This document shows, piece by piece, positions 45,978 to 56,926 of a stretch of DNA of 64,000 nucleotides. The stretch covers positions 12,048,001 to 12,112,000 of the forward strand of contig CM072343.1 in assembly GCA_036874045.1 (NCBI GenBank). The letters are read 5' to 3'. Origin of the DNA: Cymodocea nodosa (Eukaryota; Streptophyta; Magnoliopsida; Alismatales; Cymodoceaceae). The translations under genes were made by a program, and so were the position numbers. The notes under the pieces were generated by a model. It did no database searches, was not told the DNA's origin, and saw nothing but the letters and a program-made list of their open reading frames with translations. Numbering within the stretch: position 1 is the stretch's first letter; the number at the start of each line of letters is the position of its first letter.

Positions 45978-47048
45978 TTAGGAAGGAAATAGTGAAATGA
46001 TTAGATAATGTCATAATTTATCCGATTTCTAATAGCTCATGAGTTAGTCCAATCCATGTAGTTCTCAAGAAATTAGGATTAATAGTTATTAGGAATGAAA
46101 GTTAGGACTTGATACCTACTAGAATTCAATCAGGCTGGAGAGTGTGTATAGACTATAGAAAGCTGAATGTTGTGACTAGGAAAAATCATTTTCCCTTACC
46201 TTTTATAGATCAAATGCTAGAGAAATTAGTAGGGCAAGAATATTTTTGTTTCGTAGATGGGTATTCAAGATATAAACAAGTTCCAATAGCATTAGAGTAT
46301 TAAGAGAAAACAACTTTCACTTGTCCTAATGGAACTTATCCTTTTAAGAGAATGCCATTTGGATTACGCAATGCACTAGCCACCTTTCAAAGATGTATGT
46401 AGGGCATATTCACTAGAATGACTGAAGATTTTTTAGAAATATTTATGGATGATTTTACTGTTTATGGAACTTCATATGAAGTGTGTTTAAACAATTTAGA
46501 TCAAATATTAAAATGCTATGTGGAAAAAGGTCTGGTTCTAAATTTGGAAAAATGTCACTTCATGGTTAAACAAGGAATAGTCTTGGGACATGTTTTAGAA
46601 AAAGGGTTGGAAGTAGATGAAGCTAAAATAGAAGTAATTTCTAATCTACCAGAACCTAAATCAATAAAAGATATTAGATCATTTCTAGGACATTCTGGAT
46701 TTTATAGAAGATTTATTAAAGACTTGCAAAATAGCTGACCTTTAACTAATCTATTAAAAGATGTCTCATTCAACTTCGATAAAAATTGCAAAGAAGCATT
46801 TTTCAAGCTTAAAATTAGCTTAATTTCAACTCCTATAATACAAGCACCTGATTGGAGTTGTCCATTTGAATTAATGTGTGATGCATCTAATTTTGATATA
46901 GGAGTAGTGTTGAGACAGAAGATAGACCAATCTCCTAGAGTGATTCATTATGCAAGTAAAACTTTAAACGATGCTCAAGTTAATTACATAACTACTAAAA
47001 AAGAGCTGTTAGTTGTTGTGTTTGCCTTAGAAAAGTTTAGATCATATC
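45978..47048 (+). pseudogene. pol: Athila G2 RT and RNase H (truncated)
   Basis: Continues pol after Sire B. RT has the intact catalytic box EIFMDDFTVYG near 46440 and thumb-region [18 protein letters not shown]. RNase H begins with [10 protein letters not shown] and ends at [10 protein letters not shown], where a Sire A LTR starts at 47049; the remaining RNase H and all integrase are gone. Stops are near 45996, 46300 and 46400, and a small frame change occurs near 46725. Confidence 0.9.
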
Positions 47049-48632
47049 TGTAGGATCGTATGGCAACACAAGAGGAGGGGTGAATTGTGTATTTTTAATA
47101 TTTTCTAAAATATAATTGAAACTTTAAAACTCAAAAACAAGTCGAGACATTGTTTTCATAAAATCATTTTTATTCAAGGTTTCAATTACAATATATAATT
47201 CAATTTTCCTTAGAAATTGTAGATGCAATTATAACTCGATATCATGTATCATCTAAACAATTTCATAACTACAAACAGAGAAAACTAATTTGCAGAATTT
47301 AAAACATTTCTCCCTATTTAAGATCTTTCTTCTTCTTCTTTTTCTTCTATAGCAATTCTTCAATGATGAATATCATGTCTTTCTCTACTTCACCAAATTT
47401 GCTTTCTTTTGATACTTTAAATCTTCAATCACATAAATAATACCTTGTTCTGCTTTACTGAATTTTCTTCCACCTAATACTTCAAATCGTCAACGACATA
47501 AATTTAACCTTTTCTACTTCACTGAATTTTCTTCCACCTAAGAGATTTTCCCCGAAGAGGTGTTTTTGATCCTTGAAAAAGATTTTTCTTTTGGTGTGTA
47601 GGGATAGTTTGATCAACGAGAATTCTATGCCTTTCAAACTGTATCTTCATTTCATGCATATCCTTCACGTTTAATCACTACCAGTTTTCCACTTCTCCAC
47701 GTCTTTTCTTTTTCCTTCATCGAAACACACACATTTTGACCCACATTTATATTTTGAATTTTCTTTAATCATCAATCTTGGATCTCTAAAAAATTTCCTA
47801 CAAAATAAACTTTCTCGTCCAAAGAATTTTCCATCAAGTGTAATAATAAGTCGTTACTTTAATGTTAACTAAACGAGTAACACAAGTATATATAACTTAA
47901 CGTTTCTAACTTAACAAGTTTCTCATGTGCCATTTCACGTGACAATTACTGTAGCTAACTCAACGAACTAAGTTTGTGGTGTTATGCTAACTCAACGAAC
48001 CAGCTTAACCTTTCTTTCGGAAGGTTAAACGATAATTCACCGAAAACAATTTAAGTTTCGGATAGTTACGGTTGTAAGTCACCGAAAAACTCTTTATACC
48101 ATAAAACTAGTGAGACACGTGTCAAGACTTGAAAACATTACTTAAGTTACCTTTCAGATAGTTACGACTGTAAGTCTCCGAAAAAACTTTAACTCACCGA
48201 TTCAGTAATAAATAAATGTTTTTATAATAAGAATTTTACCACATGCAAAAATAACAACTTAAGTTTATAATGCTAACATAACGTGCGAAAAACTCTTTAT
48301 ACCATAAAACTAGTGAGACATGTGTCAAGACCTGAAAACATGACTTAAGTTACCTTTCGAATAGTTACGATTGCAACTCTCTGAAAAAACTTTAACTCAC
48401 CAATTCAATAATAAACAAATGTTTTTATAATAAGAATTTTACCACGTGCAAAAATAACAACTTAAGTTTATAACGTTAACATAACGCGTTGCCTTAGTGT
48501 TCAATATAGCAACTCAACGCATTTAGTTATGTTAACTTAACCAGTTAAACATGTGCACCTCACGTGATATAATACAACATTCGTAACTTATAATTTCACC
48601 ACGTGTATAATACTAACTTAACAAGTTCATCA
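47049..48632 (-). repeat. Sire A LTR, variant 2, truncated at one end
   Basis: Starts TGTAGGATCGTATGG; the other end (last ~400 bp including TGTTGAG) is missing, and it is joined to the spacer upstream of Athila ORF2. It carries an extra TTTCGGATAGTTAC-rich segment absent from the LTRs at 6270 and 17814, duplicated in tandem. Confidence 0.82.
48083..48487. repeat. 203-bp tandem duplication inside Sire A variant LTR
   Basis: Two copies begin CGAAAAACTCTTTATACCAT at 48083 and 48286 and run through to TTTATAA-GCTAACATAACG. The single-copy version is at 50085-50285. Confidence 0.8.
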
Positions 48633-48692
48633 CAGTTAACTGTGACTTAACGAATTTACCCCATTGAGTAAACTCAACGAAGTACTGTAGTT

Positions 48693-48719
48693 AAGTCCAC
48701 AAACTAAGTCCGTGGAGTT
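48693..48719. repeat. 27-bp boundary palindrome upstream of G2 ORF2
   Basis: AAGTCCACAAACT and AGTCCGTGGAGTT around one central A; a partly decayed copy. Confidence 0.5.
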
Positions 48720-48801
48720 AACCGTAACTCCATAGAGAACTAAGTGAGAATGCAAGAGTTTTACGTGCAAAATGACCTGATTACCCGTTTAAACCTAGGG
48801 C

Positions 48802-48811
48802 TTATTTATAC
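48802..48811 (+). promoter_or_regulatory. TATA-like box upstream of G2 ORF2
   Basis: TTATTTATAC about 100 bp before the ATG at 48910, with AAACCTAGGG just upstream and AAACTTAGGTTTT just downstream. Conserved with 21404-21433. Confidence 0.45.
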
Positions 48812-48909
48812 TAAACTTAGGTTTTGTGGGCATTATCTATAGAATCATTTAGAACTTAGAACAATAGAGATTAGAGCGATTCCATTCCGTTCCATTTTGT
48901 AACTCCACG

Positions 48910-49244
48910 ATGAGAAAGTTGGCACCCGAGTTCTAGGAGGAAGCAGTTGACATGTCAGAATTTCTTAAAGATTCGGAAGAATAGCACACGAGGCAAAAGA
49001 TCATAAATACAACATGAGAAAAAGATCTACAAAAGGTAAAAGCTAACCTTTTCTACTAGAGGAAAGTGTTAGTGGATTTAGGTATACAAATACCTTAGAT
49101 TATGAAAACAAGAATCAAAGTAGCTACAGAAGTTGCATTAAATAGAGAGAAAAATTAGGCCAAATAATGAAGTTGCCTTAGAATTGATCCAACGTAAGTC
49201 CTGACTCTGGTTCAAAACACGCATAGGTAGATGGGCTTAGCGGG
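48910..49244 (+). pseudogene. Athila G2 ORF2, N-terminal part
   Basis: MRKLAPEF at 48910, then SEFLKDSEE and RIKVATEVALNREK, matching the translation from 21328 in G1 (SEFLKESEE, RIKVATEITVNREK). Multiple stops. Interrupted by a Sire A LTR at 49245. Confidence 0.65.
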
Positions 49245-50834
49245 TGTAGGATCGTATGGCTACACAAGAGGGGGGTGAATTGTGTTTTTCAATATTTTCG
49301 AATATAATTGAAACTTTAAAACTCAAAAACAAGTCAAGACACTATTTTCATAAAATCATTTTTATTCAAGGTTTCAATTACAATATACAATTCAATTCTC
49401 CTTAGAAATTGTAGATGCAATTATATCTCGATACCATGTATCATCTAAATAATTTTATAACTACAAATAGAGAAAACTAATTTACGAAATTTAAAACATT
49501 TCTCCTTGTTTGAGATCTTTCTTCTTCTTCTTCTTTCTTCTTCAGCAATTCTTCAGTGATGAACATCTTGCCTTTTTATGCTTCATCGAATTTGCTTTCT
49601 TCTGATACTTCAAATCTTCAGTGACAAAAATCTTACCTTTTTATGCTTCACTGAATTTTCTTCCACTTGAGAGTTTTTCCCAAAGAGGTGTTTTTGATCC
49701 CTAAAAAGATTTTTCTTTTGGTGTGTAGGGATAGTTTGATCCTTGAAAAGATTTTTCTTTTTGTGTGCAAGGATAATTTGATCAATGAGAACTCTATGCC
49801 TTTTATACTATATCTTCATTTCATACATATCCTCCACATTTAATCACTACCAGTTTTCCACTTCTCCACGTCTTTTCTTTTTCCTTCATCGAAACACACA
49901 CGTTCTGACCCACATTTATATTTCAAATTTTCTTTAGTCATCAGTCTTAGATCTCTGAAAAATTTCCTACAAAATAAACTTTCTTGTCCAAAAATTATCA
50001 TTAGTGTAATAAGAAGTCCTTTCGGAAGGTTAAATGCTAACTCACCGAAAATAGTTTAAGTTTCGGATAGTTACTGTTGTAAGTCTCTGAAAACTCTTTT
50101 TACCATAAAACTAGTGAGACACGTGTCATGACCTGAAACCATGACTTAAGTTACCTTTCGGATAGTTATGACTGTAAGTCTCCAAAAAACTTTAACTCAC
50201 CAATTCAGTAATAAATAAATGTTTTTATAATAAGAATTTTACCACGTGCAAAAATAACAACTTAAGTTTATAACACGAACCTAACGCGTTGCCTTAGTGT
50301 TCAATATAGCAACTCAACGCGTTTAGTTATGCTAACTTAATGAGTTAAACATGTGCACCTCACGTGATACAATATAACATTCGTAACTTATAATTTCACC
50401 ACGTATATAACACTAACTTAACGAGTTCGTCTCTTCTTTTACACACTAACTTAACGAGTTCTCACATGACCTATTTTAACCTTTAAGCCTTTAACTTAAC
50501 GAGTTCTCACGTGACCTCTATACAAATAACACTCTAACTTAATGAGTTGTCTAAACGTGCACTGTTCATGATACAGAAGATATAACTTTAAAACATATCA
50601 TGCTTTTCAATAAAAACACATGTTAACTTAACGTTTAGTTAAATGAGAAATTAATGCAATGAAACTAATAGTTATTAACTTAGTATAATTTTAGATCCAA
50701 TACAGATAAGTATTTATGTCAGTAAGCTTTTTCTGTATTAATTGATGATTTTCATTTCTTTTCACAAACAATAGTAATTGAGCAAATATGATTATTTTCA
50801 TTCAGCACACATCATCAAAACAATAAACTCAACA
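49245..50834 (-). mobile_element. Sire A solo LTR, variant 2
   Basis: Complete LTR from TGTAGGATCG to AAACTCAACA. Flanking fives GCGGG (left) and GTAGG (right) could be a duplication separated by two transitions. Contains the 42-bp doublet (49696, 49738), the shared U3 cassette (50275-50430) and one copy of the TTTCGGATAGTTAC segment (50020-50220). Confidence 0.9.
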
Positions 50835-51118
50835 GTAGGGAATCTGGGAGCAACAAAGGAAAGGAAATGAAGAACAGGCAACTGAAGAACAACAAAAGGA
50901 ACTGACTGCTGAAAGACCTGTCCCTGAGGAACAATAGCCTAGACCTTCAGTTCCACCACCAAGGCCGTTAGAAAGAGCAGCATTTTTGGGGCCTTCTACT
51001 AAGGAAGAATTAAGAGAATTTCAAGAACTGGTTCAAGTTGGAAAAGACCAAGGAGAACCAAAAGATTTGGTAGTAGCTATAGCACAATTGGTGTTTGATG
51101 CATGTCGCAAAAAGAGGG
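50835..51118 (+). pseudogene. Athila G2 ORF2, middle fragment
   Basis: Resumes after the solo LTR; GPSTKEELREFQELVQVGKD and AIAQLVFDACRKKR match G1 (GPSTKEERGEFQELVQIGKD). It stops abruptly at 51118, where gag sequence begins, so the acidic middle and the C-terminal domain of ORF2 plus the gag start were deleted. Confidence 0.7.
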
Positions 51119-52066
51119 TTGCATATCCCTTTTGCTTTAAAAGACAACTAAGAGATGGTTATATACTCTATCGCCTGATTCAATTTCTGCATGGACTGAA
51201 TTTTGCTCTATTTTTCTGAAAAAATATTATCCAACTCATCAAATGATTAAAAAGAAAAAGGAAATATTAATGTGTAGCCAAAAATAGGGAGAATCATTTT
51301 GGAAATATTTTGAAAGATTTAAAGATTTACTGACTCAATGTCCACATCATGCAATGAGTAAAGCACAATTAATAGGTATAATTTATGAAGGCATAGATGT
51401 TTCAACGAAATCTTTATTAGAATCTACTTGTCAGAATGGATTTTTAAAACTGTGTAATGAAGAAGCATGGGCATATTTAGAAAACTTTGTAAAAGAACTA
51501 CATAGTGGGAAAACTCAACTGAAGCTATTACAGGTAAAAGAATATTGCCAAGGGGAATGCATGAAATAGATTCAAGCACTATGCTTGAAGTTAAATTAAC
51601 TGAATTAACAAAGAAAATAGAAGAGTTATCATTAAATCAAAAGCTAGCAAAAAAGAATGTAAAGGTTAATGACTTAAATATTATTTATGCTAGAAACCAA
51701 AAAGATAACTTTAGAAATTCTTATAACCCTAATTGGAGAAATTATCTAAATTTATCTTGGAGAAACAACAATTTCCAGGGAGGAGAAAATATAAATGATA
51801 AAAATATAAGTTATAAAGCATTAATTGAGCAAGGATCTAGAATAGAGAAATTAGAAAAGATAATCCAACAATTAAATAATCGTTTAAATCTTGTATTTGG
51901 AAATGCTGCCAGTCAAAATCAAAATATTAATAGAAATATACCTCCTAGACAGAAGGAATCAATAGAAGTTAGACCTATGGGAGGATTGCCAATGCAAGCA
52001 GTACTTAACCCTATCAACAGAATTGTCAATGAAATTGATACCTCCTATAGGAGGGAAGCTGAATGA
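51119..52066 (+). pseudogene. Athila G2 gag core, N-terminally deleted
   Basis: Enters the gag domain at the equivalent of 4530 in G1 (the YIPFALKD region) and continues through the ESFWKYFERFKDL, AMSKAQLIGIIYEGIDVS and SYNPNWRNYLNLSWRNN segments to a stop at 52066. The last 173 residues (51545-52066) are open, so this copy shows the true C-terminus, NEIDTSYRREAE, that the solo LTR splits in G1. A frame change near 51170 and stops near 51285 and 51569 are present. Confidence 0.8.
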
Positions 52067-52105
52067 AGTAGTATCACTAAAGTAACTATGTATAATATAG
52101 TAAGT

Positions 52106-52109
<4 letters not shown>

Positions 52110-52140
<31 letters not shown>

Positions 52141-52158
52141 AAATATATATATATATAA
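52110..52158. repeat. TA dinucleotide microsatellite
   Basis: About 14 and 9 TA units with an AAGAAA interruption, in the gag to F-box spacer. Confidence 0.9.
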
Positions 52159-52188
52159 GTTTAATTATATATCGTAGAGTTATTACTT

Positions 52189-52215
52189 AATTCAATGAAC
52201 TTAATCAGTTGAGTA
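52189..52215. repeat. 27-bp boundary palindrome between gag core and F-box in G2
   Basis: AATTCAATGAACT and AATCAGTTGAGTA around one central T; position equivalent to 1964-1990, more decayed. Confidence 0.6.
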
Positions 52216-52273
52216 ATGTCTTAACTCCACGAGGGTGTGTAAGTAGCTATGTTAAGTTTGTCTCTATTAAATT

Positions 52274-52291
52274 TTTGTTTATGTTATACAG
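52274..52291 (+). promoter_or_regulatory. Splice-acceptor-like site just upstream of F-box ATG
   Basis: Polypyrimidine-like TTTTTGTTTATGTTATACAG ends 11 bases before the ATG. G1 keeps TTTTTGTTTATCTTATACAG at the same distance. A GTAAGT at 52239 is only 53 bases upstream, too near for a usual plant intron, and is not kept in G1. Confidence 0.45.
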
Positions 52292-52302
52292 AATCACAAC
52301 AG

Positions 52303-53441
52303 ATGGAATTGATGAAATTACCACTAGATGCACTGAGGGAAGTACTGAGTAACTTGTCAGCTAAAGATCTATGTAGATTGTGTTGTGTATCAAAGGAAAT
52401 CAAAGACTGTGTCAGAGAAAAATATTTTCATGGACTACAAGTTGTAAAAATGACTAAGATTAGAGATGAATTTTTATGGAAGTCATTTAATCGTAGTTCA
52501 ATCAGCTATGAATATCTGAATATGGAAGAAACTACTGGAATTCCACCCAATACATTAGAAGGAATATATCATATTATGGGGATAAATGAAGGATTAATTA
52601 TTTACAGATCCAAACCAAGGTATGCAATTCTGTTACCCGATATTTTGATTAGAAATCTTATCACAAGAGAAGAATGGAATATAGGAAGGCCTAATAGATT
52701 TGAAGTTCCAACTGAAAATTGTAGGTCAGCTTTAATCTTTTCTGATAAAAATTCAACCATTCCTGAAAAATTATATTATTGGAGACCAACTAGAAATTGG
52801 GATGAATATTTATGCTTAAGTGTGTATAATTTTCTAAATAGATCTTGGACTGAAAATACTATGATATATTTAGGACAGAAAGCATTAATTAACAACATAC
52901 ATGTTATACTTGATGGATATATATATCTAGTCTCAGATATATCAGTTGCATTTAGATCTAATTTATACATAGTAAGCATAGACAGTTGTGATGATGATTT
53001 TGTAGAAATATTACCTATACCTAGTAATATAGCTAAACCACCGTCTGTAAAATATGATAAAATTCAATTAGGAATGTGGTATAATGAATATGATGATCCT
53101 ACTTTATGTCTGATAAGATGGTGGGATGAATTGAGGAAATTTCAAATATGGATTATGAAAGACCTAAATGAATGGAAGTGGGAACAGGAATATATTGAAA
53201 TAGATGTAGAAATAGAAACAGTTACATTATCTTAGAACAGAAACGGATCCCTTTCTGCATTTCATTTCATTAAAGTAATACACTTATATTTAGTATTGAT
53301 AACATACTACAAGTTTACAAGCTAAAAAGGAAAATGGACTGCATTAAAACAGAATTAATAGCAAGAAGAATTATGACTAGAAAGTTTGCATGAATTGACA
53401 CATTTATTCCATTTGTTACTACTTTTCAATCATGTTCTTAA
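52303..53441 (+). pseudogene. F-box protein ORF carried by Athila G2 (C-terminally disabled)
   Basis: The best-preserved F-box copy: open from the ATG at 52303 for 310 residues to a Trp-to-TAG stop at 53233, then one more frame change near 53270 before the family stop at 53439-53441. Residues 5-45 are the F-box (LPLDALREVLSNLSAKDL, RLCCVSKEIKDCVREKYF). The remaining sequence has scattered Trp, Tyr and IYLVSD/LYIVS-type beta strands suggesting a beta-propeller-like substrate domain, which I infer and cannot prove. Roughly nine in ten residues match G1 over the first 96. It is preceded by the gag core and followed by the PPT-like tract, so it travels with the element. An upstream in-frame ATG at 52249 also exists but is not supported by G1. 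Confidence 0.85.
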
Positions 53442-53895
53442 ACTGTGATTTTGTACTTTTAATGTTGTGTATTTTGCATTTATTTAAAAACAAAAAAAAA
53501 ACAAAATATCAATCTAGTTTGTTGGTATTTGTTATGGGAAACCAACTGGCTTGCTTGTGAGCCACCAAAGGCATAAGAGCCTGACTTCCACACAAGACAC
53601 TAATTTAACAAGTTATGTTTTGTTATTTTGTTATATATTCTGCTTTTCTTTGTGAATGAAAAGTTTTTCAGAATAAAAAATCGAAAGATATAGAAGGAGA
53701 TACAAAAGAACAATATATGTAATTGATTACTTATCTTGAATTTACATTTAAACTCAATTTGCAGAGTTATTTAATAACTTAACGAATTAAGTTCATTGAG
53801 TTAGGTGCTAAGTCAAAAAAACAATATTCATGTCTGCTACAATTACTGTATTTACTGTAAAATCTTTTACATTGAGGACAATGCAAAATGTAGGT
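53442..53895 (+). other. 3' noncoding stretch between F-box and first PPT in G2
   Basis: No ORF. Matches 299-740 of G1. Contains one 27-bp palindrome and the GAGGACAATG word that precedes Athila PPTs. Confidence 0.6.
53776..53802. repeat. 27-bp boundary palindrome downstream of F-box in G2
   Basis: Arms AACTTAACGAATT and AGTTCATTGAGTT around a central A, with paired changes in places. Confidence 0.7.
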
Positions 53896-53910
53896 ATGGG
53901 GGGGGGAGGT
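53896..53910 (+). promoter_or_regulatory. First PPT-like tract of G2
   Basis: TATGGGGGGGGGAGG after TGAGGACAATGCAAAATG, 1.3 kb before the LTR. Confidence 0.6.
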
Positions 53911-54239
53911 AATTAAAGTAACAACCATGTAATTTTGTTAATTAGAGGAATTAGAATGGTACTGCAAAAGTTTTGTGAAAATTGAAAATTTTTTATGAAT
54001 TTGCTATAACTATTAGATAATTGAAACTGTAAAATTTTTAAGAACTGTAACTGCTTGAATGTTAGATTGAAAATCTTATATAAGATGCTACAAAATTTTA
54101 CTATTTGTACAAATCTAGATATAGTATCTTATGTTTTTGTTGAATTTTATGAGTTTAACAGTTTCACGATTTTAAGAAGAAATTAGAATATTTAATTGAA
54201 ACTCAGTAAATTATTTGAAATCCTGAACGAGCTGAAATG

Positions 54240-55203
54240 TTGATTTTTAGCCTAAATGAAATACATATGATCAAGGATACATTTAATTTGATTGATTAAA
54301 CTTGTAGAATGATTTATGTGTAGATCTTATTAAACTATAGAAAAAGTATGAGCTTATTGATATGGATTCATATTTTCAGTAAATAATAGAAGCAAGATTA
54401 TATGAGATTTGTGTCTTATTGCATTTGTATTAATGAAATACGTATATATACTGTGTTGAAAAAAAAAAAAAGAGAGAAAAACTTTAAGAGTTTATTGACT
54501 TGTTTGATCACGAGCCTTGTGTACTTGAGCAGATAGGTATGTAAGGATTGTTGACTTGAAAAAAGACTCTTTAAATCTGGTAACCTAAGATCCTAATCAG
54601 ATCTGGGATTGTTAACTAAAAGCTCGATACATGGGTACACTAGAAAGCTCTTGTATGATTCAAGCTTTTCAAATTAACTTTTAAAGTACAAATATGCATA
54701 TATTGTTCTGAAAAGATAAAAGTGTTTTGTGAAATACAGATATCTTTTAAATCGAGTATATTTTCTGTTATCTAAGATTATTGAAGTATGAATCTAGAAT
54801 AGACTTTTGAAGTTGTTTATTTGAGATACAATTCTTTATTCTATTTGTTTTAATCATATTGAATTGGATTGTATTTTGATTCGTATGTAGTTGAAATTTA
54901 TTCTGAAAATCATATTGGAAAATTCAGGATAACAGAGGCTGAAAAGAAGAAAAAATGATAATATAATTAACACCTATATGATGCTGATATATTTTGTATG
55001 TAATTTACATATGTTTTAAATATATTTGCAAATTGAAGAGGAGAAAACAATGTTAAAATAGATTACTGAAAAATACAGAATATCTATATAGTAATCTAAA
55101 TTTATGTATTCTCAAGAAGAACAAAATGAAGAATTAATTCCAGCAACTTTAGAAAGACCAACTAGTTAGATCTTAGTTTGCAAAGGGACTAGCAAAATTT
55201 AAG
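54240..55203 (+). repeat. 3' noncoding module of Athila shared with Sire A
   Basis: Aligns with the coding strand of 12060-11185. Landmarks: GATTAAACTTGTAGAATGAT, TATGAGATTTGTGTCTTATT, TTTGATCACGAGCCTTGTG and GATTCAAGCTTTTCAAATT. No coding potential seen. Confidence 0.78.
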
Positions 55204-55214
55204 TATGGGGGAAG
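55204..55214 (+). promoter_or_regulatory. Polypurine tract adjacent to G2 3' LTR
   Basis: TATGGGGGAAG directly before the LTR start; preceded by AAAATTTAAG as usual in Athila. Confidence 0.8.
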
Positions 55215-56030
55215 TATTTAGAATGAAAAAGTGCATAATATTAACGGTTAAATGATGGTTAATTGCATAATATTTAGCTCATCATATAAGAATTAAGCCA
55301 TTATGTTGTAATTGCACTGTTATATGCTTTAATGAAAGAATCTCCATAATTTCAGGGAATTAACTTTAATTTAGTACATTTCTGAACTATCAATGAATTG
55401 CAGGCTTTGAAATTTCTAAGTATCCGAATTTTCTATATTTCAGAGAGTTATATTGCATGTACTGGACAATTATGTTTTTAACGATAGAAGAATATTTTAT
55501 TATTTCGTAGAATACACATGTTGAAACCTTAATGCATGACTTAAGTGGATTTTCAGTAAGTTATCTGCTAACTATCTGAAATGCATCTAGGCATCAGATA
55601 GTTAACGTTTCCTTTTTGTTGAAGAGTTATATTAAAAACTTGTATAGTTAAGTTATAATTATGCACGTGTTGAATGTAAATCACATGAGATGCACATGTT
55701 TAACTCGTTAAGTTAGCATAACTGTAGGCATTGAGTTACATGAATACACACTAAGGTAACGCGTTATGTTAGCAACTTATTTCTTTATTGCACGTGTTTT
55801 ATAGTTAAATCAACGAAGTAAGTCTGTTGAGTTGTCTGTAACTCCACAGACCATTTATTTTCTAATATGCCACTATAGTAGTTACAGAAACAGGACATTC
55901 GAAGAAAAACCATGATTGCACGTATCACGTAGGAATTCACTCGTGGAATGGAGAAGAAATTACTATTGTTGATATGAATGAAGGAAATCTAACTGATCAT
56001 CTAAGTAGAAGCAATTACTACAAGAAGAAA

Positions 56031-56038
56031 TATAAAAG
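56031..56038 (+). promoter_or_regulatory. TATA box of Athila G2 LTR
   Basis: GAAATATAAAAGAAGAGGAG; matches the G1 LTR box. Confidence 0.65.
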
Positions 56039-56899
56039 AAGAGGAGAAAGATGAAGAAGGTGTGTGTGTAGAGGTGGAGGACCGCACTAACTACAGGTAG
56101 CATTGGAAGTTCCCTGAAGCTCCACACCACCACCAAAATCAGCAACAATCGAAGGTCTGTGAGGATACTTTCCTGATATCGGGTCGATTCTAAGCCAAAC
56201 TAGGTGACTGACAACCACTGTGAGGAGTGATCGCGTCGCGGGAAGGGAAGCCATTTTCACCAAGCACCGACTCATATCTCAAGAGATCGTAAAGCTCTAG
56301 CCTTAGTTTCGGGTTGATGCCAGTATGTTGAAGAGGAGATCATCTTGCAATTCTGGACTCAAGATTCTATAGGGAGAGGGGGTAGGATTGTAAGTGATTA
56401 AGTTTTCAGTGGTGTAATCGTGTCACATGTAGTGATGGAAGTTTTTACTATCGATAGAGATTTTTACATTTCACTTTCCATCCATCTTTAGGAACATATC
56501 AAAACAAAAATACCAAAAACAACAACTTATCTGTGTTTACATTTAGTATTTAAGTGTTGTATTGTTTGTTTTGTATCGTGATTAATGTTATAATTATTAG
56601 TATTATGAATGTTTTATGTTCGTTTGATTCAGAAAATAGAAAATAATTTTACAATTTACTGAAATTGATTCGTTCTAGATACCTAAAGATTTTAATGGTT
56701 ACTGTTTGAAATATTTGAATGTTAGTGTTGCTTAATGATAAATCTCATATTAACTAACATTAAAGAGATTAATTGATATTATTTACAATCTGTGGAATCG
56801 CCCAATGGTTGGCCGAATTCCACTGTAAATAGTAGTATTTCACTAGAAAGATAGGCTCATGGAGTTAAGTCCACAAGGTTAGTCCGTTGAGTTAGCCAT

Positions 56900-56926
56900 A
56901 ACTCCACGAACTTAGTCCGTTGTGTT
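56900..56926. repeat. 27-bp palindrome in Athila G2 LTR
   Basis: Arms AACTCCACGAACT and AGTCCGTTGTGTT around one central T. Confidence 0.7.

Noticed and set aside
35224..47048. Endogenous pararetrovirus (RT with RNase H and aspartic protease)
   Set aside because: Continuity with integrase in the other copies, an LTR and a PBS place it in Ty3/gypsy; no movement or coat protein domain is visible.
52249..53235. Ordinary host F-box gene
   Set aside because: Gag core sequence directly upstream and the Athila PPT-like tract and LTR downstream are repeated around the second copy at 741-1877, so it is part of the element.
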